Positions 1 to 17,930 are shown, numbered from the stretch's first letter. The stretch is 64,000 bases of DNA from Aromatoleum toluclasticum ATCC 700605 (GCF_000378245.1 NZ_KB899491.1:124001-188000); one strand, 5' to 3'. Made by a program: numbers and translations. Notes: a model not told the origin generated them from the sequence alone.

Positions 1-189
1 TTGGTGCTCAAGGCCGGTTCCTATGCGGGCAAGACGCTCGACAAGGCCGGCGTGCAGGCGCTGGCGTCGATCCCGAGCCGCGAAGAGTTGCTCGCCACGC
101 TGCTGGGCGTCATGCAGGCGCCGGTTTCCGGCTTCGCTTGCGCGATGGCCGCCCTCGCCAAGAAGCGCGAGGAAGAGGCAGCTGCCTGA
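1..189 (+). CDS. rplJ: 50S ribosomal protein L10, C-terminal part (5' end outside window)
   Basis: The reading frame is open from the first base and ends at a TGA 40 nt before rplL. The 62 visible residues include the stretch [19 protein letters not shown] and a Lys/Glu-rich, alanine-ending tail, which is the conserved end of L10. In the ribosome L10 anchors the L7/L12 dimers through a C-terminal helix to form the flexible stalk. The order rplJ-rplL-rpoB-rpoC is the normal beta operon. The TTG at base 1 is only the edge of the window, not the start codon. The N-terminal RNA-binding part and any L10 autoregulatory leader lie upstream. Confidence 0.93.
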   Translation: MVLKAGSYAGKTLDKAGVQALASIPSREELLATLLGVMQAPVSGFACAMAALAKKREEEAAA

Positions 190-228
190 CCGTTTTCCGA
201 AAAAGTTTCGATTTAGGAGTGATTTGAC

Positions 229-603
229 ATGGCTATCAGCAAAGAAGACATCCTCGAAGCCGTTGGCTCGATGACCGTTATGGAACTGAACGACCTCGTG
301 AAGGCGTTCGAAGAGAAGTTCGGCGTTTCCGCTGCCGCGATGGCGGTTGCTGCTCCGGCTGGCGGCGCTGCCGCTGCGGTCGTTGAAGAGAAGACCGAAT
401 TCGACGTCGTTCTGCTTGCCGCCGGCGAGAAGAAGGTCGAAGTGATCAAGGTCGTCCGCGCTGCCACGGGCCTGGGCCTGAAGGAAGCGAAGGACCTGGT
501 CGATGGCGCGCCCAAGACCGTCAAGGAAGCGGCTCCGAAGGCCGACGCCGAGGCGATCAAGAAGCAACTCGAAGACGCTGGCGCGAAGGTCGAGATCAAG
601 TAA
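229..603 (+). CDS. rplL: 50S ribosomal protein L7/L12
   Basis: The product has 124 residues, the usual length. An N-terminal dimerisation helix ([20 protein letters not shown]) is followed by an alanine-rich hinge (about residues 38-52) and the compact C-terminal domain with the conserved [20 protein letters not shown] helix. This domain recruits and activates the translational GTPases EF-G, EF-Tu and IF2, two of which (fusA, tuf) are encoded downstream. An AGGAG sits about 9 nt before the ATG. The gene follows rplJ after 39 nt and is separated from rpoB by a hairpin that could set the ribosomal-protein to polymerase ratio. Confidence 0.98.
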   Translation: MAISKEDILEAVGSMTVMELNDLVKAFEEKFGVSAAAMAVAAPAGGAAAAVVEEKTEFDVVLLAAGEKKVEVIKVVRAATGLGLKEAKDLVDGAPKTVKEAAPKADAEAIKKQLEDAGAKVEIK

Positions 604-619
604 TACCGAGTTGTCTTTC

Positions 620-655
620 GGGGCTGGCGCTCATCCGGGCGCCAGCCCTTTCGTG
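620..655 (+). terminator. Hairpin between rplL and rpoB, probable attenuator
   Basis: A perfect 10-bp stem (GGGCTGGCGC 621-630 with GCGCCAGCCC 639-648, 8-nt loop) is followed by TTTCGTGCTTTG. It lies in the 177-nt rplL-rpoB gap. In E. coli the same gap carries a partial terminator and an RNase III site that reduce rpoBC expression relative to rplJL. By position and shape this hairpin probably plays the same role. The T-run is weak, so partial read-through is expected. Confidence 0.6.
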
Positions 656-780
656 CTTTGTAAATCCAAGAAGTCAGAACCCAGCGCGAGATATGGTGTC
701 CACAAGCCTATCGCCTGGCCCGTTCTCCTCGGGGCGCTGTGTTCTGTCTCTTTGACGTCCGACCTCTACCCGGAGCATCC

Positions 781-4914
<4,134 letters not shown>

Positions 4915-4955
4915 ACCGGGTGAATGCCCACGAAGCAACCCGGACGGAGTGATTT

Positions 4956-9181
<4,226 letters not shown>

Positions 9182-9185
<4 letters not shown>

Positions 9186-9209
9186 CTTTTGCCGGCTTGT
9201 CGGGATAAC
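9182..9209 (+). promoter_or_regulatory. Candidate sigma-70 promoter for rpsL-rpsG-fusA-tuf
   Basis: TTGACT (9182-9187) and GATAAC (9204-9209) are spaced by 16 nt. The -35 box overlaps the rpoC stop codon. Together they match the consensus at 9 of 12 positions. They lie about 110 nt before the rpsL start, at the expected beginning of the str operon. A weak dyad (GCCGG 9191-9195, CCGGC 9212-9216, then CTCTTTTT) could also terminate rpoC transcription. Confidence 0.45.
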
Positions 9210-9267
9210 ATCCGGCCTCTTTTTGTGGACTGACCAATCGTAGTCAGCCTCTGCCGGAATCAACCGC

Positions 9268-9300
9268 CCGGGGCGGCCTTTGGGGCTGCCCCGGTATAAT
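9268..9300 (+). promoter_or_regulatory. GC hairpin abutting a perfect TATAAT before rpsL
   Basis: CCGGGGCGGCC (9268-9278) pairs with GGCTGCCCCGG (9284-9294) around a 5-nt loop with one G-U pair. TATAAT (9295-9300) follows immediately, and the rpsL ATG is at 9317. No -35 hexamer stands at 16-18 nt because that space is the stem itself. The TATAAT may be a second start site giving a leader of about 10 nt, or the hairpin may only be a leader structure. Which is true cannot be told from sequence. Confidence 0.35.
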
Positions 9301-9316
9301 GGAAAATTCTCAAGCT

Positions 9317-9694
9317 ATGCCAACAATTAATCAGCTCGTCCGCAAGCCCCGGCAACTTGCAGTCGTCAAGAGCAAAGTGCCGGCGCTCGATGCTTGTCCG
9401 CAGAAACGCGGCGTTTGCACCCGGGTCTACACCACTACGCCGAAGAAGCCGAACTCCGCGCTGCGTAAGGTTGCGAAGGTTCGCCTGACCAACGGCTTCG
9501 AGGTGATCTCGTATATCGGTGGCGAAGGTCACAACCTCCAGGAGCACTCGGTGGTCCTGATTCGCGGTGGTCGTGTGAAGGACTTGCCGGGTGTGCGTTA
9601 TCACATCGTGCGCGGTTCGCTCGACCTGCAGGGCGTCAAGGATCGTAAGCAGTCGCGCTCGAAGTACGGCGCCAAGCGTCCGAAGAAATCCTAA
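9317..9694 (+). CDS. rpsL: 30S ribosomal protein S12
   Basis: 125 residues starting [13 protein letters not shown]. An ATG 18 nt upstream would add six unconserved residues and is not preferred. S12 sits at the decoding centre. The two loops that determine streptomycin response are the susceptible type: [12 protein letters not shown] near residue 43 and [13 protein letters not shown] near residue 87. No strong Shine-Dalgarno sequence is visible before the start, which is unusual among these genes and fits a short-leader transcript. First gene of the str group, followed 32 nt later by rpsG. Confidence 0.98.
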   Translation: MPTINQLVRKPRQLAVVKSKVPALDACPQKRGVCTRVYTTTPKKPNSALRKVAKVRLTNGFEVISYIGGEGHNLQEHSVVLIRGGRVKDLPGVRYHIVRGSLDLQGVKDRKQSRSKYGAKRPKKS

Positions 9695-9714
9695 TTGTCG
9701 GCATTCAGAAATAG

Positions 9715-10197
<483 letters not shown>

Positions 10198-10219
10198 GCA
10201 GTTTCAGGCAGCGGTAAAT

Positions 10220-10247
10220 CGGGCCCTGGCAAGGGCTCGATTGTTTT
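10220..10247 (+). terminator. Hairpin with T-rich tail between rpsG and fusA
   Basis: CGGGCCCT (10220-10227) pairs with AGGGCTCG (10232-10239; one G-U pair) around the loop GGCA, followed by ATTGTTTTG. It looks like a weak intrinsic terminator or attenuator in the 107-nt rpsG-fusA gap. Partial function is likely because fusA has no obvious promoter of its own. Confidence 0.4.
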
Positions 10248-10304
10248 GTAACAAGACACTTGGACTTTCGCGCCTGGCGCGAATTCTGGAAGGCAGGGTA
10301 AACC

Positions 10305-12404
10305 GTGGCTCGCAAGACTCCCATTGAGCGCTACCGCAATATCGGTATCTCCGCTCACATCGACGCCGGCAAGACAACGACGACCGAGCGCATTCTTTTC
10401 TACACCGGTGTGAACCACAAGATCGGTGAAGTTCATGATGGCGCTGCGACCATGGACTGGATGGAGCAGGAGCAGGAGCGGGGTATCACCATCACCTCGG
10501 CTGCGACGACCTGCTTCTGGAAGGGTATGGACCTGTCGTTCCCCGAGCATCGCTTCAACATCATCGACACCCCGGGACACGTGGATTTCACGATCGAGGT
10601 CGAGCGCTCGATGCGCGTCCTTGACGGTGCGTGCATGGTTTATTGCGCGGTCGGTGGCGTTCAGCCGCAGTCGGAGACCGTGTGGCGTCAGGCGACCAAG
10701 TACAAGGTGCCGCGTCTCGCGTTCGTGAACAAGATGGACCGCCAGGGCGCCAACTTCTTCAAGGTGTACGAGCAGATGCGTACCCGCCTGAAGGCAAATC
10801 CGGTGCCCATCGTGATCCCGATCGGAGCTGAGGATGCGTTCGTCGGTGTCGTCGATCTTGTCCGCATGAAGGCGATCTACTGGGACGAAGCCAGCCAGGG
10901 CATGAAGTTCGAGTATCGCGACATCCCCGCGGAGCTCCAGGCGGATGCGCTGGAGTGGCGCGAGAAGATGCTCGAAGCGGCGGCCGAGGCCAGCGAGGAG
11001 CTCATGAACGAGTACCTCGAGAACGGCGATCTGTCGGTCGAGAAGATCAACGCCGGGCTGCGCCAGCGCACGATCGCCTGCGAAATCCAGCCGATGTTGT
11101 GCGGCACGGCGTTCAAGAACAAGGGCGTCCAGCGCATGCTCGACGCGGTCATCGAGTTGCTTCCCTCTCCGGTGGACATCCCGCCGGTCGCGGGTACCGA
11201 TGATGACGAGAAGCCGGTCGTTCGCAGGGCGGATGATTCCGAAAAGTTTTCGGCGCTGGCCTTCAAGCTGATGACGGACCCGTTTGTTGGTCAGCTGACC
11301 TTCGTGCGCGTGTATTCCGGCGTCCTGCAGTCGGGCGAGACTGTGCTGAACTCGGTCAAGGGCAAGAAGGAGCGCATTGGCCGCATCCTGCAGATGCACG
11401 CCAACGAGCGTCACGAAATCAAGGAAGTTCTCGCCGGCGATATCGCTGCGTGCGTGGGCCTCAAGGAAGTGACGACGGGCGAGACGCTGTGCGATCCGAG
11501 CGCGCCGATCATCCTCGAGCGCATGGTCTTCCCGGAACCCGTGATCCACGTCGCGGTCGAGCCGAAGACGAAGAGCGACCAGGAAAAGATGGGTATCGCG
11601 CTGAGCCGTCTGGCTGCCGAGGATCCGTCCTTCCGTGTGCGTACCGACGAGGAATCGGGTCAGACGATCATCTCGGGCATGGGCGAACTCCACCTCGAGA
11701 TCATCGTCGACCGCATGAAGCGCGAGTTCAACGTCGAGGCGAACGTCGGCGCGCCGCAGGTTGCCTATCGTGAGGCGATCCGCAAGGCCGTCGAGCAGGA
11801 AGGCAAGTTCGTCAAGCAGTCCGGTGGTCGCGGTCAGTTCGGTCACGTGTGGATCAAGCTCGAGCCGAACGAGGCGGGCAAGGGCTACGAATTCGTCGAT
11901 GCGATCAAGGGCGGCACGGTGCCGCGCGAGTACATCCCCGCGGTCGACAAGGGTCTGCAGGAGACGCTGCCGAACGGTGTGCTTGCAGGCTTCCCGGTTG
12001 TCGACGTGAAGGTCACGCTGTTCGACGGTTCCTACCACGACGTCGATTCGAACGAGAACGCGTTCAAGATGGCTGCGTCGATGGCGTTCAAGGACGCGAT
12101 GCGCAAGGCCAGCCCGGTTCTGCTTGAGCCGATGATGGCGGTGGTCGTGGAGACGCCCGAAGACTACATGGGCAACGTCATGGGTGACCTGTCCGGGCGT
12201 CGCGGCATCGTCCAGGGTATGGACGACCTGCCCGGCGGCATGAAGGAAGTGAAGGCTGAGGTTCCGCTGGCCGAAATGTTCGGCTATGCGACGCAGCTGC
12301 GTTCGCTGTCGCAGGGGCGCGCCACGTATTCGATGGAATTCAAGCACTACTCCGAAGCGCCGAAGAGCGTTGCGGAGGCAGTGATCAGCAATCGTAGCAA
12401 GTAA
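10305..12404 (+). CDS. fusA: Elongation factor G
   Basis: 699 residues from a GTG start preceded by GGCAGGG. The GTPase domain has the P-loop [13 protein letters not shown] (residues 17-29), the DTPGHVDF switch II motif and NKMD (guanine specificity). Domain IV carries the conserved [10 protein letters not shown] loop region and the [16 protein letters not shown] segment. EF-G catalyses translocation of tRNA and mRNA and, with RRF, ribosome recycling. Sequence and length are ordinary. It lies 25 nt before tuf. A second EF-G copy may exist elsewhere, as in many betaproteobacteria, but not in this window. Confidence 0.99.
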   Translation: MARKTPIERYRNIGISAHIDAGKTTTTERILFYTGVNHKIGEVHDGAATMDWMEQEQERGITITSAATTCFWKGMDLSFPEHRFNIIDTPGHVDFTIEVERSMRVLDGACMVYCAVGGVQPQSETVWRQATKYKVPRLAFVNKMDRQGANFFKVYEQMRTRLKANPVPIVIPIGAEDAFVGVVDLVRMKAIYWDEASQGMKFEYRDIPAELQADALEWREKMLEAAAEASEELMNEYLENGDLSVEKINAGLRQRTIACEIQPMLCGTAFKNKGVQRMLDAVIELLPSPVDIPPVAGTDDDEKPVVRRADDSEKFSALAFKLMTDPFVGQLTFVRVYSGVLQSGETVLNSVKGKKERIGRILQMHANERHEIKEVLAGDIAACVGLKEVTTGETLCDPSAPIILERMVFPEPVIHVAVEPKTKSDQEKMGIALSRLAAEDPSFRVRTDEESGQTIISGMGELHLEIIVDRMKREFNVEANVGAPQVAYREAIRKAVEQEGKFVKQSGGRGQFGHVWIKLEPNEAGKGYEFVDAIKGGTVPREYIPAVDKGLQETLPNGVLAGFPVVDVKVTLFDGSYHDVDSNENAFKMAASMAFKDAMRKASPVLLEPMMAVVVETPEDYMGNVMGDLSGRRGIVQGMDDLPGGMKEVKAEVPLAEMFGYATQLRSLSQGRATYSMEFKHYSEAPKSVAEAVISNRSK

Positions 12405-12429
12405 CAGAACTCAAGCGAGGATTCTCACT

Positions 12430-13599
12430 ATGGCTAAAGGCAAGTTTGAGCGGACGAAACCGCACGTAAACGTTGGGACGATCGGCCACGTTGACCATGG
12501 CAAGACGACCCTGACCGCAGCGATCACGACGATCCTGTCGTCGAAGTTCGGCGGCGAGGCGAAGGCCTACGACCAGATCGACGCGGCGCCCGAAGAGAAG
12601 GCGCGCGGCATCACGATCAACACCGCGCACGTCGAGTACGAAACGGCGGCCCGTCACTACGCCCACGTCGACTGCCCGGGCCACGCCGACTATGTGAAGA
12701 ACATGATCACCGGCGCCGCGCAGATGGACGGCGCGATCCTGGTCGTGTCGGCTGCTGACGGCCCGATGCCGCAGACGCGCGAGCACATCCTGCTTGCCCG
12801 TCAGGTCGGCGTGCCGTACATCATCGTGTTCATGAACAAGTGCGACATGGTCGACGACGAGGAGCTGCTTGAGCTCGTCGAGATGGAAGTGCGCGAGCTG
12901 CTGTCGAAGTACGACTTCCCGGGCGACGACATCCCCATCGTCAAGGGTTCGGCGCTGAAGGCGATCGAAGGCGACAAGGGTGACCTGGGCGAAGGCGCCA
13001 TCATGAAGCTGGCCGAGGCGCTCGACAGCTACATCCCGACGCCCGAGCGTGCCATCGACAAGCCTTTTCTGCTGCCGATCGAAGACGTGTTCTCGATCTC
13101 GGGTCGCGGCACCGTCGTGACCGGTCGTGTCGAGCGCGGCATCGTCAAGGTCGGCGAGGAAGTCGAGATTGTCGGCATCAAGCCCACGGTCAAGACCATC
13201 TGCACCGGCGCTTTTTGTCGCCAGGCAGGCGACAACGTCGGCGTGCTGCTGCGCGGCACCAAGCGTGAAGACGTCGAGCGTGGTCAGGTCCTGTGCAAGC
13301 CGGGCTCGATCAAGCCGCACACCCACTTCACGGGCGAAGTGTACGTGCTGTCGAAGGAAGAGGGTGGCCGTCATACCCCGTTCTTCAACAACTACCGTCC
13401 GCAGTTCTACTTCCGTACCACCGACGTGACCGGTTCGATCGTGCTGCCGGAAGGCACCGAGATGGTCATGCCGGGCGACAATGTGTCGATCACGGTCAAG
13501 CTGCTGGCCCCGATCGCCATGGAAGAAGGTCTGCGTTTCGCGATCCGCGAAGGCGGTCGCACCGTTGGCGCCGGCGTCGTCGCCAAGATCATCGAGTAA
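12430..13599 (+). CDS. tuf: Elongation factor Tu with a 7-residue shortening in domain 2
   Basis: 389 residues against the usual 396. The GTPase domain is normal (GHVDHGKT P-loop at 19-26, DCPGH, NKCD). The C-terminal domain is normal and ends [14 protein letters not shown]. The difference lies in domain 2. Where EF-Tu proteins read CTG-VEMFRKLLDxG-xAGDNVG, this one reads [14 protein letters not shown] (residues 258-270, bases 13,201-13,239). Eleven residues are replaced by four, an in-frame loss of 21 nt. The missing strand-helix holds the conserved Glu and Phe that line the aminoacyl/A76 pocket. Flanking sequence is perfectly conserved, so either this copy has a real lesion or the base sequence has a local error. 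Betaproteobacteria usually carry a second tuf upstream of secE-nusG, outside this window. Confidence 0.96.
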   Translation: MAKGKFERTKPHVNVGTIGHVDHGKTTLTAAITTILSSKFGGEAKAYDQIDAAPEEKARGITINTAHVEYETAARHYAHVDCPGHADYVKNMITGAAQMDGAILVVSAADGPMPQTREHILLARQVGVPYIIVFMNKCDMVDDEELLELVEMEVRELLSKYDFPGDDIPIVKGSALKAIEGDKGDLGEGAIMKLAEALDSYIPTPERAIDKPFLLPIEDVFSISGRGTVVTGRVERGIVKVGEEVEIVGIKPTVKTICTGAFCRQAGDNVGVLLRGTKREDVERGQVLCKPGSIKPHTHFTGEVYVLSKEEGGRHTPFFNNYRPQFYFRTTDVTGSIVLPEGTEMVMPGDNVSITVKLLAPIAMEEGLRFAIREGGRTVGAGVVAKIIE

Positions 13600-13615
13600 T
13601 TGCCTCGTTAAATTC

Positions 13616-13650
13616 CCCCGGGGTTGTTGCCCCGGGGTTTCTGCTCTTTT
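13616..13650 (+). terminator. Hairpin between tuf and rpsJ
   Basis: CCCCGGGG (13,616-13,623) pairs with CCCCGGGG (13,630-13,637) around TTGTTG, followed by TTTCTGCTCTTTT. It is an intrinsic-terminator shape in the 63-nt gap between the str and S10 genes. Because rpsJ starts only 13 nt after the T-run and no promoter fits between them, I read it as an attenuator rather than a full stop. Confidence 0.55.
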
Positions 13651-13662
13651 AAGGACTGCAAC

Positions 13663-13974
13663 ATGCAAAACCAGAAGATCCGTATCCGCCTGAAGGCTTT
13701 CGACTACCGTCTGATCGATCAGTCGGCTCTCGAAATCGTCGATACCGCCAAACGCACCGGTGCCGTCGTTCGCGGCCCCGTCCCGCTGCCGACCCGGATC
13801 GAGCGCTTCGACCTTCTGCGTTCGCCTCACGTCAACAAGACGTCGCGCGACCAGTTCGAGATCCGTACCCATCAGCGTCTGATGGACATCATCGATCCGA
13901 CCGACAAGACGGTCGACGCGCTGATGAAGCTGGATCTGCCTGCTGGCGTAGACGTCGAGATCAAGCTGCAGTAA
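13663..13974 (+). CDS. rpsJ: 30S ribosomal protein S10
   Basis: 103 residues, the universal length, starting [24 protein letters not shown] precedes the ATG by about 8 nt. An upstream in-frame ATG at 13,624 lies inside the hairpin and would add 13 residues, so it is rejected. S10 is a 30S head protein and, as NusE, a partner of NusB in antitermination. First gene of the S10 group, but separated from rplC by an unusually long 115-nt gap that contains a promoter-like element. Confidence 0.98.
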   Translation: MQNQKIRIRLKAFDYRLIDQSALEIVDTAKRTGAVVRGPVPLPTRIERFDLLRSPHVNKTSRDQFEIRTHQRLMDIIDPTDKTVDALMKLDLPAGVDVEIKLQ

Positions 13975-13985
13975 GTCTTCCGCGC

Positions 13986-14024
13986 TTGCGGAGTTTGAAA
14001 AAAGGCCGGTATAATCCGGCCTTT
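13986..14024 (+). promoter_or_regulatory. TATAAT box in the loop of a perfect 9-bp hairpin before rplC
   Basis: TTGCGG (13,986-13,991) and TATAAT (14,010-14,015) are 18 nt apart. The TATAAT is exactly the loop of AAAGGCCGG (14,001-14,009) and CCGGCCTTT (14,016-14,024), and TTTTTG follows at 14,031-14,036. Read-through RNA from rpsJ could form a terminator, while polymerase recruited to the DNA would start just downstream and never transcribe the left arm. It may therefore combine a terminator for upstream transcription with a promoter for rplC. Confidence 0.5.
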
Positions 14025-14054
14025 GCGTCTTTTTGCGCAATTCATGTGATAGGG

Positions 14055-14074
14055 CCCGGTCAATCGTAACCGGG
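14055..14074 (+). promoter_or_regulatory. Leader hairpin before rplC
   Basis: CCCGGT (14,055-14,060) pairs with ACCGGG (14,069-14,074) around 8 nt, just upstream of the GGAG and ATG of rplC. It would lie in the 5' leader of a transcript starting from the TATAAT at 14,010. In enterobacteria the L4 protein (rplD, two genes on) controls an S10 leader. Whether this small hairpin serves that purpose is speculation. Confidence 0.3.
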
Positions 14075-14089
14075 GATCAGGAGAAAAAA

Positions 14090-14734
14090 ATGAGTCTAGG
14101 CCTTGTAGGACGCAAGGTTGGCATGACTCGCATTTTCGCCGAGGACGGTCGTAGCGTCCCGGTGACGGTGCTTGACGTTGCCAATAACCGCGTTACCCAA
14201 GTCAAGACGCCTGAAAGCGACGGTTATGCCGCCGTTCAGGTGGCTTTTGGCAAGCGCCGTGCGAGTCGCGTCAATAAGGCGCTCGCCGGGCATCTCGCCA
14301 AGGCTGGCGTCGAAGCCGGTCATACCCTCCGCGAATTCACTGTCGAGCCGGCGCAGCTGGCTGGCCTGAAGGCCGGCGACGTGATCAGCGTGGAACTCTT
14401 TGCCGTCGGTCAGAAGGTCGATGTGACCGGTACGTCGATCGGTAAGGGTTTTTCGGGCGTCATCAAACGTCACAATTTCTCGTCGAACCGTGCGTCGCAC
14501 GGTAACTCGGTGTCGCATAACGCTCCGGGTTCGATTGGTATGGCGCAGGATCCGGGTCGCGTTTTCCCGGGCAAGCGTATGGCAGGCCAATACGGCAATG
14601 TGACCCGCACGACGCAGAGTCTCGAAGTGGTTCGCGTTGATGTCGAGCGTCAGTTGCTCCTGGTCAAGGGGGCTGTGCCTGGTTCGAAGGGCGGCGATGT
14701 TATCGTCCGTCCCGCCGTCAAGGCCCGTGGCTGA
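14090..14734 (+). CDS. rplC: 50S ribosomal protein L3
   Basis: 214 residues from the ATG at 14,090 ([16 protein letters not shown]), with GGAG about 6 nt upstream. The start at 14,033 would add 19 unconserved residues. The conserved central extension that reaches towards the peptidyl-transferase centre is present ([20 protein letters not shown], then [17 protein letters not shown]). It includes the Gln, in GMAQDPGRV, that PrmB methylates in enterobacteria. L3 is an early 50S assembly protein. It is followed 11 nt later by rplD. Confidence 0.98.
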   Translation: MSLGLVGRKVGMTRIFAEDGRSVPVTVLDVANNRVTQVKTPESDGYAAVQVAFGKRRASRVNKALAGHLAKAGVEAGHTLREFTVEPAQLAGLKAGDVISVELFAVGQKVDVTGTSIGKGFSGVIKRHNFSSNRASHGNSVSHNAPGSIGMAQDPGRVFPGKRMAGQYGNVTRTTQSLEVVRVDVERQLLLVKGAVPGSKGGDVIVRPAVKARG

Positions 14735-14745
14735 GCGAGGACGTG

Positions 14746-15366
14746 ATGGAACTTAAAGTATTGAACGATCAGGGCGTGCAGGCGGCGACGCTGCAGGCTT
14801 CTGATGCGCTCTTCGGGCGCGATTACAACGAGGCGCTGATCCACCAGGTCGTCGTTGCCTATATGGCCAACGCACGTTCGGGCAATCGCGCGCAGAAGGG
14901 TCGCTCCGAGGTTCAGAAGTCGACCCGCAAGCCATGGCGCCAGAAGGGTACGGGTCGTGCTCGTGCCGGTATGGCGTCGAGCCCGCTGTGGCGTGGCGGC
15001 GGTCGTATCTTCCCGAATTCGCCGGAAGAGAACTTCTCCCAGAAGCTGAATCGCAAGATGTACCGTGCGGGCGTTGCGTCGATCCTGTCGCAGCTGGCGC
15101 GTGAAGACCGTCTGGCGGTGGTCGAGAATTTCAGCGTCGAGGCGCCGAAGACCAAGCTTCTGTCGCAGAAGCTGAAGGGCATGGGGCTGGACTCCGTGCT
15201 GGTGATCACGGATCAGTTCGACGAGAACCTGTTCCTGTCGTCGCGTAACCTGCACAAGGTGCTGGTGCTTGAAGTCAGCGAGACGGATCCGGTGGCCCTG
15301 GTGCATTACGATCGCGTGATCGTGACCAAGGGTGCGCTGGCCAAGATGGAGGAGGCCTGGCAATGA
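14746..15366 (+). CDS. rplD: 50S ribosomal protein L4
   Basis: 206 residues starting [21 protein letters not shown] directly before the ATG (14,743) gives a one-residue longer alternative. GAGG lies about 6 nt upstream. The long loop that lines the exit tunnel is recognisable ([14 protein letters not shown], then [13 protein letters not shown]). In E. coli L4 is the autogenous repressor of the S10 operon. The stop codon overlaps the ATG of rplW by 4 nt (ATGA), so the two are probably translationally coupled. Confidence 0.98.
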   Translation: MELKVLNDQGVQAATLQASDALFGRDYNEALIHQVVVAYMANARSGNRAQKGRSEVQKSTRKPWRQKGTGRARAGMASSPLWRGGGRIFPNSPEENFSQKLNRKMYRAGVASILSQLAREDRLAVVENFSVEAPKTKLLSQKLKGMGLDSVLVITDQFDENLFLSSRNLHKVLVLEVSETDPVALVHYDRVIVTKGALAKMEEAWQ

Positions 15367-15668
15367 GCGGATTTAGCCAAGAGCGTCTGATGCAGGTGCT
15401 GCTCGCGCCCCAGATCTCCGAAAAGGCGACGTTTGTCGCCGACAAGAACGAGCAAGTCGTGTTTAAGGTCGCCTCGTGCGCTACGAAGCCTGAAGTCAAG
15501 GCCGCTGTCGAGCTGCTCTTCAAGGTCGAGGTCAAGTCGGTCCAGATCGCGAACGTCAAGGGCAAGGTCAAGCGCTTCGGCAAGATGACCGGTCGCCGCA
15601 AGGGCTGGAAGAAGGCGTTCGTGTGCCTGAAGCCGGGCCAGGAAATCAACTTCGCGGCCGGGGAGTAA
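15363..15668 (+). CDS. rplW: 50S ribosomal protein L23
   Basis: 101 residues. The start is fixed by the ATGA overlap with rplD and by the conserved opening [21 protein letters not shown]23 lies at the tunnel exit and is the docking point for trigger factor and SRP. The C-terminal part [18 protein letters not shown] is the rRNA-binding loop typical of bacterial L23. Followed by rplB after 5 nt. Confidence 0.98.
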   Translation: MSGFSQERLMQVLLAPQISEKATFVADKNEQVVFKVASCATKPEVKAAVELLFKVEVKSVQIANVKGKVKRFGKMTGRRKGWKKAFVCLKPGQEINFAAGE

Positions 15669-15673
15669 TAGTC

Positions 15674-16501
15674 ATGGCATTGGTAAAACTCAAGCCTACG
15701 TCTGCCGGCCGTCGTGCGATGGTCAAGGTGGTAAATGCGGATCTCTACAAGGGTCGTCCGCTCGCCTCGCTCGTCGAGAAGCAGTCGCAGAATGCCGGCC
15801 GTAACAACAACGGCCACATCACCGTCCGCCACAAGGGCGGCGGTCACAAGCAGCACTACCGTCTTGTCGATTTTCGGCGCAACAAGGACGGTATCGTTGC
15901 GCGCGTTGAGCGTATCGAGTACGACCCTAACCGCTCGGCGAACATCGCGCTCATCTGCTACGCCGATGGCGAGCGTGCGTACATCATCGCCCCGAAGGGT
16001 CTGGAAGTCGGTGCCCAGGTCATGAGCGGCGCTGAAGCCCCGATCAAGCCGGGTAACGTCCTGCCGATCCGCAATATTCCGGTTGGTTCGACGATCCACT
16101 GTGTCGAGATGATGCCTGGCAAGGGGGCGCAGATCGCCCGCGCTGCCGGCACCTCCGTGCAGCTCCTTGCGCGTGAAGGCGCGTATGCCCAGGTTCGTCT
16201 GCGTTCCGGCGAAGTTCGCCGCGTGCATGTCGAGTGCCGCGCCGCGATCGGCGTGGTGGGCAATGAGGAGCATGGTCTGCGCAAGATCGGCAAGGCCGGT
16301 GCCAACCGCTGGCGTGGTATTCGTCCGACCGTTCGCGGTGTGGCGATGAACCCGGTGGATCACCCGCACGGCGGCGGCGAAGGCCGCACCGGCGAGGGTG
16401 GCGTTCCGCGCAGCCCGTGGGGTCAGCCGGCCAAGGGTTATCGTACGCGCAGCAACAAGCGCACCGATACCATGATCGTGCAGCGTCGTCACAAGCGTTA
16501 A
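15674..16501 (+). CDS. rplB: 50S ribosomal protein L2
   Basis: 275 residues starting [20 protein letters not shown]. An in-frame upstream ATG inside rplW is rejected. The conserved C-terminal loop [20 protein letters not shown] carries the histidine implicated in peptidyl-transferase function. L2 is essential for joining of the subunits and for peptide bond formation. The short 10-nt gap to rpsS and the shared high-GC codon use show that it belongs to the S10 transcript. Confidence 0.98.
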   Translation: MALVKLKPTSAGRRAMVKVVNADLYKGRPLASLVEKQSQNAGRNNNGHITVRHKGGGHKQHYRLVDFRRNKDGIVARVERIEYDPNRSANIALICYADGERAYIIAPKGLEVGAQVMSGAEAPIKPGNVLPIRNIPVGSTIHCVEMMPGKGAQIARAAGTSVQLLAREGAYAQVRLRSGEVRRVHVECRAAIGVVGNEEHGLRKIGKAGANRWRGIRPTVRGVAMNPVDHPHGGGEGRTGEGGVPRSPWGQPAKGYRTRSNKRTDTMIVQRRHKR

Positions 16502-16511
16502 GGGGTAACAG

Positions 16512-16787
16512 ATGGCACGTTCTATCAAAAAAGGCCCGTTTGTCGACGCGCACCTCCTGAAGAAGGTCGACGCCGTGCGGGTAAGCAACGACAAGCGTCC
16601 GATCAAGACGTGGTCGCGCCGTTCGACGGTGCTGCCCGACTTCGTCGGTCTCACGATCGCGGTGCATAACGGCCGCCAGCACGTTCCGGTGTTCGTCTCC
16701 GAGAACATGGTTGGCCACAAGCTGGGCGAGTTCGCGCTGACCCGTACGTTCAAGGGGCACGCCGCGAGCAAGAAGGCGAAGAGGTAA
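16512..16787 (+). CDS. rpsS: 30S ribosomal protein S19
   Basis: 91 residues, [18 protein letters not shown], the standard start and length. S19 forms a complex with S13 in the head of the 30S subunit and contacts A-site tRNA. The conserved [19 protein letters not shown] core and the basic C-terminal tail [10 protein letters not shown] are present. Preceded by AGGGGTAACAG as a weak ribosome-binding site, and followed after 9 nt by rplV. Confidence 0.98.
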   Translation: MARSIKKGPFVDAHLLKKVDAVRVSNDKRPIKTWSRRSTVLPDFVGLTIAVHNGRQHVPVFVSENMVGHKLGEFALTRTFKGHAASKKAKR

Positions 16788-16796
16788 GGAGTCACC

Positions 16797-17126
16797 ATGG
16801 AAACCAAAGCAATCCTCCGCGGTGTTCGCCTGTCGGCCCAAAAGGGTCGTCTGGTTGCGGACCAGGTGCGGGGCAAGCCGGTTGATCAGGCCCTGAACAT
16901 TCTTGCCTTCTCGCCGAAGAAGGGCGCCCAGATCATCCGTAAGGTCGTCGAGTCGGCGATCGCAAACGCCGAACACAACGATGGCGCAGACATCGACACC
17001 CTCAAGGTGAAGACGATCTACGTCGAGGAAGGTACGTCGCTGAAGCGGTTCACGGCGCGCGCAAAAGGGCGCGGCAACCGCATCCTGAAGCCGACCTGCC
17101 ATGTCTACGTGACCGTCGGGGAATAA
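16797..17126 (+). CDS. rplV: 50S ribosomal protein L22
   Basis: 109 residues starting [20 protein letters not shown], with AAGGAG 6 nt upstream. L22 spans the 50S from surface to tunnel. Its beta-hairpin (about residues 80-98, [18 protein letters not shown]) lines the tunnel constriction and is the site of some macrolide-resistance mutations. No deletion is seen there. Followed 9 nt later by rpsC. Confidence 0.98.
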   Translation: METKAILRGVRLSAQKGRLVADQVRGKPVDQALNILAFSPKKGAQIIRKVVESAIANAEHNDGADIDTLKVKTIYVEEGTSLKRFTARAKGRGNRILKPTCHVYVTVGE

Positions 17127-17135
17127 GGGGTAATT

Positions 17136-17930
17136 ATGGGTCAGAAAATTCATCCGACCGGATTCCGTCTCGCGGTCACACGTGACTGGAGTTCGCGCTG
17201 GTTTGCTTCGAGCCGCGACTACTCCAAGATGCTGCACGAGGACATCAAGGTTCGCGACTTCCTGAAGAAGAAGCTTGCGCACGCCTCGGTCGGTCGCATC
17301 ATTATCGAACGTCCGGCCAAGAACGCGCGTATCACGCTGTTCAGTGCGCGTCCCGGTGTCGTCATCGGAAAGAAAGGCGAAGACATCGAACTGCTCAAGC
17401 GCGAACTCCAGAAGATCATGGGCGTGCCGGTGCACGTCAATATCGAGGAAGTGCGCAAGCCGGAAGTTGACGCGAAGCTGATCGCGGACTCGATCGCCCA
17501 GCAGCTCGAGAAGCGCATCATGTTCCGTCGCGCAATGAAGCGCGCGATGCAGAACGCCATGCGCCTCGGTGCGCAAGGTATCAAGATCATGAGCGCGGGC
17601 CGTCTGAACGGGGCCGAAATCGCGCGTACCGAGTGGTACCGCGAAGGGCGCGTTCCGCTGCACACGCTGCGTGCCGACATCGACTACGGTGTTTCCGAGG
17701 CGAGCACGACCTACGGCATCATCGGTATCAAGGTGTGGGTGTACAAGGGCGAGATGCTCGGTCGCAATGAGCGTCCGGTCGTCGTCGAGAACGAGAACGA
17801 GGCTCGCCGTGGCCGTCGCGGGGCTCCGCGTGGTCCCGAAGGTGGCGAGGGTCGTCCCGGTCGCCGTCCCGCTCGGCGGGGCGGGGCTGAAGGACAGGCC
17901 AAGCCGGCGCAAGAAAGCAGGGGTGAATGA
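17136..17930 (+). CDS. rpsC: 30S ribosomal protein S3 with long basic C-terminal tail
   Basis: 264 residues, starting [20 protein letters not shown]. The KH domain contains [13 protein letters not shown] (GXXG motif). After about residue 218 there is a low-complexity tail rich in Arg, Gly, Pro and Glu. It makes the protein some 30 residues longer than E. coli S3, a length seen in other betaproteobacteria. S3 lies at the mRNA entry channel and has helicase activity with S4 and S5. The stop codon overlaps the start of rplP. Confidence 0.97.
   Translation: MGQKIHPTGFRLAVTRDWSSRWFASSRDYSKMLHEDIKVRDFLKKKLAHASVGRIIIERPAKNARITLFSARPGVVIGKKGEDIELLKRELQKIMGVPVHVNIEEVRKPEVDAKLIADSIAQQLEKRIMFRRAMKRAMQNAMRLGAQGIKIMSAGRLNGAEIARTEWYREGRVPLHTLRADIDYGVSEASTTYGIIGIKVWVYKGEMLGRNERPVVVENENEARRGRRGAPRGPEGGEGRPGRRPARRGGAEGQAKPAQESRGE

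Noticed and set aside
739-780. Earlier start for rpoB
   Set aside because: The 14 extra residues are not conserved, and GGAG is correctly placed for the ATG at 781.
9186-9316. Clear intrinsic terminator for rpoC
   Set aside because: The GCCGG/CCGGC stem is only 5 bp with a 16-nt loop, too weak to call alone; noted under the promoter instead.
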